Notes under the pieces: generated by a model
Told to the model about the DNA's origin: nothing
What the model saw: the letters and a program-made list of their open reading frames with translations, nothing else
Databases searched by the model: none
Shown: positions 58,551 through 64,000 of the stretch, one piece after another
Numbering within the stretch: position 1 is the stretch's first letter
Layout of the letters: each line of letters starts with the position of its first letter
Assembly (NCBI GenBank): GCA_902786615.1
Contig: CADADE010000005.1
Location: forward strand, 1-64,000
DNA length: 64,000 nucleotides
Source of the DNA: Oscillospiraceae bacterium
GTDB lineage: Bacteria > Bacillota_A > Clostridia > Oscillospirales > Oscillospiraceae
Direction of reading: 5' to 3'
Program-made: the position numbers and the translations under genes

Positions 58551-60419
58551 ATGGATAATCCCGAGGTAGTATTCCTGTCCGCGCCCTATACGTTTCCGCT
58601 GCGGGTCTCGCTTGCCCTTTCCATGTTTCAGGCCCGGCTCACGCAGGATGGCGTCTCCTCCTATGTGTACTATCCCATGTTCGCCATGATGCGGCACATG
58701 GGCAGAGAGCTGACCGCGCGCTTTGCAAGGCTTCGGTCGCTTACGCTTTTTGAGGAGTTCATCTTCGCGCACTTGACGGGCATGGAGGAGAACGGAACGC
58801 CGGAGGAGTTTGCGGCGGTTTCTGCCGAGCGCGACCCCACGATCGACCCGGAAACCTTTGCCCGTATGCTGCGCCGCGCGCGGCAGGCGGCGGACAAGTG
58901 CACGGAGGAGGCTGCGCGCCGGATCGTTTCTCTTCATCCGCGCGTGCTCGCGGCGAGCAGCCTGTTCATGCAGAATAACGCGAGCCTCGCCATCCTCAAA
59001 AGGGTGCGCGAGCTCGAGCCGGGCATCCGCACCATGATGGGCGGCGTCAACTGCAGCGGGGAAGCGGGGGCTGCCATACTCCGCTTTTATCCGCAGGTGG
59101 ACGCCATCTTCTTCGGCGAGGGGGACATGGGCATCACCCGGGCGTGCCGGGCGCTGATGACCGGAGAGAAAGCGCTGCGGCCGGAGGGGCTTGTCATGCG
59201 GGGCGATGCGATTCCCAGGCCGCTGCCGCACCCCATGACCCACAATATGAACGACGCGCCGATCCCCGATTTCTCGGACTTTCTCCGGCAGATGCGGGAG
59301 GAATGCCCGGCGGATATGCTCACGGAGATCCTGGACGACGAGCAGGGGCTCATCCTGCTGGCGGAGGGCTCCCGCGGCTGCTGGTGGGGCGAAAAGCAGG
59401 CATGCAGCTTCTGCGGTCTGAACGGCGAAAAAAACATCTACAGAGCCAAAACGCCGGAGCGCCTTTTTGAAGAGATCCGGCAGCTTTCCGCACGCTATGA
59501 CGCAAGCACTGTCGAACTGACCGATAATGTGCTGAGCCGGGAAACGGTGCGCGGTCTGCCGCCCCTGCTCAAGACGCTGGAGAGGGAGCTGTTTCTGATC
59601 GCGGAGGTGCGCACAAGTCTCACCGAGCGTGAGCTCAGAGAGCTGCGTGGGGCGGGATTTCGCATGATGCAGGCCGGGGTCGAGACGATCCAGGACCATC
59701 TGCTTGCGCTGATGGGAAAGGGCGGCAGCGCCGTGGGCAACGTGGCTTTCATGAAATACTGCATGCGCAGCGATGTACAGCTGATGTGGAACCTGCTTTA
59801 CGCCGTTCCCGGCGAGCGGGCGGAGGATTATGATCAGCTCACAGAGCTGATCCCGAAGCTTACCCATTTCAGACCGCCGCAGAACATGAGCCGTATCCTC
59901 TTTCAGAAATACAGCCGCTACCTATCGGATCCCGACAGCTTCGGACTCGTTCTGAAAGCAGGCGCGCTCTATCCCTTCCTCTATGGGGACAGGCCGGAGC
60001 TGATCGAAGCGCTGGCGTTCTTCTATGATCTTGTCGGAGGGGAGACAGCTGCGCTGTTTGAAGCGCATAAGCCCCTGTATCGGAAAATGAAAGAGGCGGG
60101 CGGCGCCTGGCAGAGCCTTTGGATGGAGGGGCGCCCTCCCAGACTGACGATCTGTGACAGGGGCGCGTACACCGTGATCACAGACACGCGCCCCTGCAGA
60201 AAATCCGCCCTCAGCTTTCTTCAGGGGGCGGAGGCGGAGCTTTGCAGTATATGCGATGCGCCCGTGTCCTTTAAAACAATCATGGAAAAAACCGGCGGAC
60301 GATATCCCGAACAGCGGGTACGCGAAGCGATCGACTGGCTGCTCGAGCGCAGCTTCCTGATTTGCCTCAGCGGGAGATATCTGTGCCTCGCGCTGCCGCA
60401 GGCGGCGGATGAAACATGA
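58551..60419 (+). CDS. B12-binding-type radical SAM protein, RiPP-maturation family
   Basis: A 622-residue protein. The N-terminal ~230 residues contain a B12-binding-like Rossmann part (FLSAPYTFPLRVSLALSMFQ, GEGDMGITRACRAL). The radical SAM centre is SRGCWWGEKQACSFCGLNGE with Cys277, Cys285 and Cys288 (C-x7-C-x2-C spacing) and downstream NIYRAKTPERL. This pattern matches the family described as RiPP maturation radical SAM protein 1, found beside NHLM bacteriocin exporters. The rest is a TIM barrel and a C-terminal ~100-residue domain with two lone Cys. It probably modifies the peptide products exported by the next genes. The chemistry is unknown. Confidence 0.85.
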   Translation: MDNPEVVFLSAPYTFPLRVSLALSMFQARLTQDGVSSYVYYPMFAMMRHMGRELTARFARLRSLTLFEEFIFAHLTGMEENGTPEEFAAVSAERDPTIDPETFARMLRRARQAADKCTEEAARRIVSLHPRVLAASSLFMQNNASLAILKRVRELEPGIRTMMGGVNCSGEAGAAILRFYPQVDAIFFGEGDMGITRACRALMTGEKALRPEGLVMRGDAIPRPLPHPMTHNMNDAPIPDFSDFLRQMREECPADMLTEILDDEQGLILLAEGSRGCWWGEKQACSFCGLNGEKNIYRAKTPERLFEEIRQLSARYDASTVELTDNVLSRETVRGLPPLLKTLERELFLIAEVRTSLTERELRELRGAGFRMMQAGVETIQDHLLALMGKGGSAVGNVAFMKYCMRSDVQLMWNLLYAVPGERAEDYDQLTELIPKLTHFRPPQNMSRILFQKYSRYLSDPDSFGLVLKAGALYPFLYGDRPELIEALAFFYDLVGGETAALFEAHKPLYRKMKEAGGAWQSLWMEGRPPRLTICDRGAYTVITDTRPCRKSALSFLQGAEAELCSICDAPVSFKTIMEKTGGRYPEQRVREAIDWLLERSFLICLSGRYLCLALPQAADET

Positions 60420-60435
60420 CAGGAGGGCGGAGATC

Positions 60436-61038
60436 ATGGCAGACGTCTATCGAAAGAATATATCCCCACAGCGCGGGAGCGACCGTACCAATCAGATCAT
60501 GACTGTCCATACCCCGGCGCACTGGTTTTTGCTTGCGGGCCTTGTGCTGGTTTGCGTCGGCTTTACGCTGTGGGCGTTTTTCGGAAGCCTCAGCAAAACC
60601 GCCGCTGCGAGCGGCCTGTATCATCCGGGCAGCTCCAAATATGGCGAGATCCTGGCTTTCATGCCGCTTGCGACGGGGAAAACGGTAGACGTCGGCATGG
60701 ATGTGACGGTTACGCTCTCCGGCTACAGCATGCAGGAATTCGGGCATATGAAGGGAACTGTCACCTATGTGGATGACTTCGTCGCCTCTGCCGACGAGAT
60801 CTACCAGCTCCTTGAGGATGAGATCCTCGCAAACAGCTATATCCAGAACGGCCCCAGCGTCGCGGTGGTCTGCAAGCTGCAGGAGGACAAAAGCGCCGAA
60901 AACGGCTTTTATTGGAGCAATGAGCGGGGCAAACGTCTCAAAATACATGACGGAACCGGAGCACAGCTCACCATTGTCGAGGAAACTACGCATCCCATTC
61001 AACTGGGATTCCCGCAGCTGAGGGAGTATTTCCGATGA
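60436..61038 (+). CDS. Short HlyD-like secretion protein (NHLM type)
   Basis: A 200-residue protein from ATG 60436, with AGGAGGG 8 bases upstream; the in-frame ATG at 60409 lies inside the preceding gene. One transmembrane helix (~29-50, HWFLLAGLVLVCVGFTLWAF) is followed by a beta-barrel part: ILAFMPLATGKTVDVGMDVT, GTVTYVDDFVASADEI, VAVVCKLQEDKSAENGFYWS. The long coiled-coil and lipoyl part of classical HlyD is absent, as is usual for the NHLM-type partner. It should link the two ABC proteins in a peptide-export complex. Overlaps the ABC gene by ATGA. Confidence 0.8.
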   Translation: MADVYRKNISPQRGSDRTNQIMTVHTPAHWFLLAGLVLVCVGFTLWAFFGSLSKTAAASGLYHPGSSKYGEILAFMPLATGKTVDVGMDVTVTLSGYSMQEFGHMKGTVTYVDDFVASADEIYQLLEDEILANSYIQNGPSVAVVCKLQEDKSAENGFYWSNERGKRLKIHDGTGAQLTIVEETTHPIQLGFPQLREYFR

Positions 61039-63248
61039 AAGACGAAACAAAGAGCACGTCCGCGCAGCGCGTCGTTGTCCCCGGTGAGCGCAGGAAAAAG
61101 CGCGCGCGTACGCCGGAGGTCTTTCAGATGGAAGCGGCGGAGTGCGGGGCGGCCTGCCTCTCCATGATCCTGGGATACTACGGCTGCTATCTGCCGATGG
61201 AGGAGCTTCGGCAGGTGTGCGGCGTGTCGCGCAACGGCTGCACGGCAAGCGGGATCCTTCGGGCGGGGCAGCACTATGGCCTTGTGGGCGGAGGCTTTCG
61301 CTGCGAGCCGGAAAAGCTCGCCAAAGCGCCCAAGCCCTGCATCCTGCACTGGAACTTTGACCACTTCGTGGTGCTGGAGGGCTTTCGGGACGGCAGGGCC
61401 ATCATCAACGACCCCGCCGCCGGACACCGCCGCGTCTCGGCAGAAGAGCTGGATCGCGCCTTTACGGGGGTCATGCTCTGCCTGGAACCGGGACCGGGCT
61501 TTCAGAAGCAGGGGAAAAGCCACCGGCTTTTTGAGATGGCCGGAGAGCGCCTGCGGGGAGAGGGCGGCGTATTCCGCTATCTGTTTATCCTGAATCTCGT
61601 GTTTTTGGTCTCGGGTGTTGCGCTGCCGATCCTCACGCAGATCCTGATGGACGAGGTGGTGGCGGCGGGCGACCCGGACTGGACCGTGTCCATCGTGCTT
61701 GCCATGGCGGTGGTCTACGCCTCAAACATGCTTATCAGCTTCCTGCAGTCCAGCATTCTGCTGCGGCTGCGCCTCAAGCTGAATACCGTGACAAGCTATC
61801 GGCTGATCCGCCACATCCTGCGCCTGCCCTTTGCCTTCTTTGAGCAGCGCTATACGGGCGAGCTTGCAAAGCGCGAGGAGAGCAACAGCGCGGTCAACGC
61901 CCATCTGGCTGGCAGCTATCTCGTTACCCTGGTGAGCCTCTCCAACTGCCTGCTGTATCTCGGACTCATGCTGCTGTACGATGTGCGCCTGACAGCTTGG
62001 GGGCTTCTGGGAATGGCGCTCTGCCTTTCGGTTTTGCTCCTTACGGCCGAGCCGTTGAAAAACCTTTCAATGAAAGCGCAGCAGGATGAAAACCAGATGA
62101 ACGGCAGACTCTGCGCCGGGCTCTCCATATATCCTTCCCTCAAGGCGAGCGGCGTGGGAAACGACTTCGTGGCCGAGCTTTTGGGTTACTATGTCAACAC
62201 CACCCGCAGCGCCCAGAAAATGACCCAGCTCCACCATATTCTGACCTCCATCCCGCATGCGGTTTCCTCTATGTTCAATGTCCTGCTGCTGATCATCGGC
62301 AGCACCATGGTCATTGACGGACGGCTGACGGTCGGCGTGCTCACTGCCTTCTGCATGGTCTACGGGCAGTTCATGACGCCGATGATCGACTTTATCTCCA
62401 TGGCGCAGGAGACCCAGACCATGCGCGCAAATCTTGCCAATGTGCAGGATATCGAGCAGGCAAAAACAGACCCGCGCTTTGACCTTCCGCCGGAGAGCGC
62501 CGCAGAGCCGTCGGGAAACAGCCTGGAGCTCAAAAACGTGTCGTTCGGTTACGACCCCACCGGGACGCCGCTCATCCGGGATCTGTCGCTGACGGTCGAG
62601 GACGGCAGCCGGGTCGCCGTTGTGGGCCCCTCGGGCTGCGGGAAGAGCACCCTCCTGAAGCTGGCGGCAGGACTCCTGCCCGCCTGGGAGGGGGAAATCA
62701 ACTGCGGCGGCGTCCCGCTGTCGGCACTGCCGGCGGAGAAGCTGACAAAGCGCCTCGCGGTGGTAAACCAGAAGGAGAGCTTCTTCTCCGATACGATTGA
62801 AAACAATCTCACGCTGTGGGATCGCGGCTTTGAGGAAAAGCAGCTTCTCAAAGCGCTGCAGGATGCCGAAGCGCTGGAGCTTGTGGGCGGGCTGCAAGGC
62901 GGTCTGGAGCATGAGCTCGGAGAGGGCGGAAGAAGCCTGTCCGGGGGGCAGCGCCAGCAGCTTGCCGTTGCCCGCGCGCTGATCCGCTCGCCGGGCCTGC
63001 TGTTTCTGGATGAAGCGACCAGCGCCATGGACCCGATCCTGGAGCAGAAGATCATGGAGAACCTGGCCGGAAGAAAATGCACCTGCCTGATTGCGGCACA
63101 CAGACTCTCGGCCGTGCGCGACTGCGATTTGATCGTCGTGATGGATCACGGCGCGATCGTGGAGGCGGGCACCCATGAGAGCCTCATGCGTCAGCAGGGT
63201 CTTTATGCCGCCATGTATGCCGCAGGTGGAAAGAAGGTGCAGCCATGA
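61035..63248 (+). CDS. C39-peptidase ABC transporter (bacteriocin/NHLM type)
   Basis: A 737-residue protein. Residues ~28-155 are a C39 cysteine peptidase: Gln31 and Cys37 in FQMEAAECGAACLSM, His110 in WNFDHFVVL, Asp126 in IINDPAAG; the set is complete, so leader cleavage after Gly-Gly should work. Residues ~165-470 have six membrane helices. The ATPase has Walker A GPSGCGKSTLL, signature LSGGQRQQL and Walker B LLFLDEATSAMDP, then an H-loop AAHRLS. It should cut double-glycine leaders and export the product. Candidate substrates lie at 12717, 25650 and 29831. It overlaps both neighbours by 4 bases, so the system is translationally coupled. Confidence 0.92.
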   Translation: MKDETKSTSAQRVVVPGERRKKRARTPEVFQMEAAECGAACLSMILGYYGCYLPMEELRQVCGVSRNGCTASGILRAGQHYGLVGGGFRCEPEKLAKAPKPCILHWNFDHFVVLEGFRDGRAIINDPAAGHRRVSAEELDRAFTGVMLCLEPGPGFQKQGKSHRLFEMAGERLRGEGGVFRYLFILNLVFLVSGVALPILTQILMDEVVAAGDPDWTVSIVLAMAVVYASNMLISFLQSSILLRLRLKLNTVTSYRLIRHILRLPFAFFEQRYTGELAKREESNSAVNAHLAGSYLVTLVSLSNCLLYLGLMLLYDVRLTAWGLLGMALCLSVLLLTAEPLKNLSMKAQQDENQMNGRLCAGLSIYPSLKASGVGNDFVAELLGYYVNTTRSAQKMTQLHHILTSIPHAVSSMFNVLLLIIGSTMVIDGRLTVGVLTAFCMVYGQFMTPMIDFISMAQETQTMRANLANVQDIEQAKTDPRFDLPPESAAEPSGNSLELKNVSFGYDPTGTPLIRDLSLTVEDGSRVAVVGPSGCGKSTLLKLAAGLLPAWEGEINCGGVPLSALPAEKLTKRLAVVNQKESFFSDTIENNLTLWDRGFEEKQLLKALQDAEALELVGGLQGGLEHELGEGGRSLSGGQRQQLAVARALIRSPGLLFLDEATSAMDPILEQKIMENLAGRKCTCLIAAHRLSAVRDCDLIVVMDHGAIVEAGTHESLMRQQGLYAAMYAAGGKKVQP

Positions 63249-64000
63249 ACGCCAAAATACAGTCCGACCCTTTCTCTGCCGGCAGCATGGCAAAGACCGA
63301 CGGCGGCGAAGCCCGACGGAAGATGCCGACGCAGGGGGAGCAGGCCAATGTTGCCGAGTGGCTGCACAGCGTTTTTGCATCCGACAGCAAAAGAACGCCG
63401 GAGCGGGAAGCGCTGACAGGCGATCTTCTGTATGACGCGGCGAGCTTTCTGTGCCTGCGCCGCGAGGTCAAAATCTGCAGCTTTGAGCGCCTGCGCAGGG
63501 CCTGCCCGAAGGAACGTGATTTCAGGGATATTGCCCGTCTGTCCGGCTTCCCCTGCCGCGAGGTAAATCTTCCGGAGCACTGGCCATCGGCCGACATTGA
63601 GCCGGTTCTGGCCTTTCTGCATGATTCCGGCGCGCCGGACGGAGAGATCCGGGTCCCCGTCGTCTGCTTTCCGGGGCGGCTCGGGAGAGGATATCTCTAT
63701 GATCCGCGCACCGGCCAGATCAGGCGCATGACGAAGGACGATGTCAGCGGCGTGGAGAGAACAGCCTGGGTGCTGTGCAGACCGTTCCCCTCGCAGACGG
63801 TGGAGCTGCGGGACCTGATTCGCTTCTCGCTGCGTGAGCTTGCTGTTTCGGATGTCCTTCTCGTGGTGCTGGCCATGTGGCTCGTAACGCAGGTGGGGCT
63901 TGTCATCAGCGTGCTGAATAAGTCCATCTACGACTATCTGATCCCCATGGGAAACGAAACCGCGCTGTATCAGCTTGGCGGACTGTTCCTTGCGGTGATG
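63245..64000 (+). CDS. Second NHLM-type ABC transporter (3' end outside window)
   Basis: An ATG in ATGA overlap with the C39 transporter opens a frame that runs through the window end (252 codons seen). The first ~200 residues are a soluble N-terminal domain (WLHSVFASDSKRTPEREALT, VCFPGRLGRGYLYDPRTGQI) that resembles a degenerate peptidase-like domain of the second NHLM ABC protein; a membrane part then begins (LLVVLAMWLVTQVGLVISVL, KSIYDYLIPMGNET). ATP-binding motifs would lie beyond the window. Together with the preceding gene it should form a heterodimeric exporter. Confidence 0.75.
   Translation, partial: MNAKIQSDPFSAGSMAKTDGGEARRKMPTQGEQANVAEWLHSVFASDSKRTPEREALTGDLLYDAASFLCLRREVKICSFERLRRACPKERDFRDIARLSGFPCREVNLPEHWPSADIEPVLAFLHDSGAPDGEIRVPVVCFPGRLGRGYLYDPRTGQIRRMTKDDVSGVERTAWVLCRPFPSQTVELRDLIRFSLRELAVSDVLLVVLAMWLVTQVGLVISVLNKSIYDYLIPMGNETALYQLGGLFLAVM

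Noticed and set aside
58476..58558. Small precursor peptide gene before the radical SAM gene
   Set aside because: The open stretch has no start with a ribosome site and no double-glycine leader; it looks like a remnant.

Overview
The window reads as one chromosome segment of an anaerobic, spore-former-type Firmicute, most likely a gut Clostridium/Oscillospiraceae relative. This is an inference. It rests on Gram-positive signal peptides and lipoboxes, clostridial ribosome-binding sites, a SpoIIE-type phosphatase with a STAS partner, corrinoid methyl-transfer enzymes with a ferredoxin-type activator, and many small genes typical of gut Firmicutes. Most of the window is moderately G+C-rich; a few stretches are visibly A+T-rich (1570-2940, 10010-10370, 49500-50000). 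I saw no rRNA, tRNA, CRISPR array or classical transposase.

Region 1 (1-13000) is an accessory, partly decayed area. It has an ADP-ribose module (HD-domain protein, frameshifted macro-domain protein, ADP-ribosylglycohydrolase) split by an A+T-rich gene bounded by a 29-bp direct repeat. That gene looks like an EVE-like reader joined to a PD-(D/E)XK nuclease. A decayed TetR gene follows, whose perfect operator/promoter remains in front of a GNAT, cysteine-hydrolase and flavoprotein operon. Then come a secreted protein, an M20 amidohydrolase, several gene remnants, a NUDIX enzyme, a deaminase with a signal peptide, and a 51-residue double-glycine-leader peptide.

Region 2 (13000-25500) holds a UvrD-like helicase with a small nuclease, an NAD(P)HX dehydratase, and a divergent corrinoid module. 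One arm is DUF2284, UroD-corrinoid fusion and aldo/keto reductase; the other is ferredoxin-ASKHA activator and homocysteine methyltransferase. A VTT membrane protein and a response-regulator pair follow.

Region 3 (25600-31000) contains a double-glycine-leader peptide carrying a LysM domain, tandem HAD-type proteins, a secreted S15 peptidase, a double-glycine-leader peptide carrying zinc-ribbon-like cysteines, and a lipoprotein.

Region 4 (31200-49500) is a long + strand cluster: secreted thioredoxin-like protein, stand-alone adenylation-carrier-condensation synthetase, MATE exporter, STAS/SpoIIE signalling pair, S41 peptidase, lipoprotein, and a NapH-like ferredoxin membrane protein with two nearly identical TlpA domains. 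A large MscS-type channel lies beyond it on the other strand.

Region 5 (50000-64000) has polyphosphate kinase with unusual tails, a DUF937 protein, a membrane-anchored esterase-like protein lacking its catalytic serine next to a CARF/HEPN-like protein, a P1 peptidase, and the start of a RiPP-type maturation/export cassette: radical SAM protein, short HlyD-like protein, C39-peptidase ABC transporter, second ABC protein cut by the window end. The three double-glycine peptides are the best candidate substrates for that exporter. If so, the strain exports several unlike small proteins (LysM, zinc-ribbon, proline/glycine tail) through one bacteriocin-type system.
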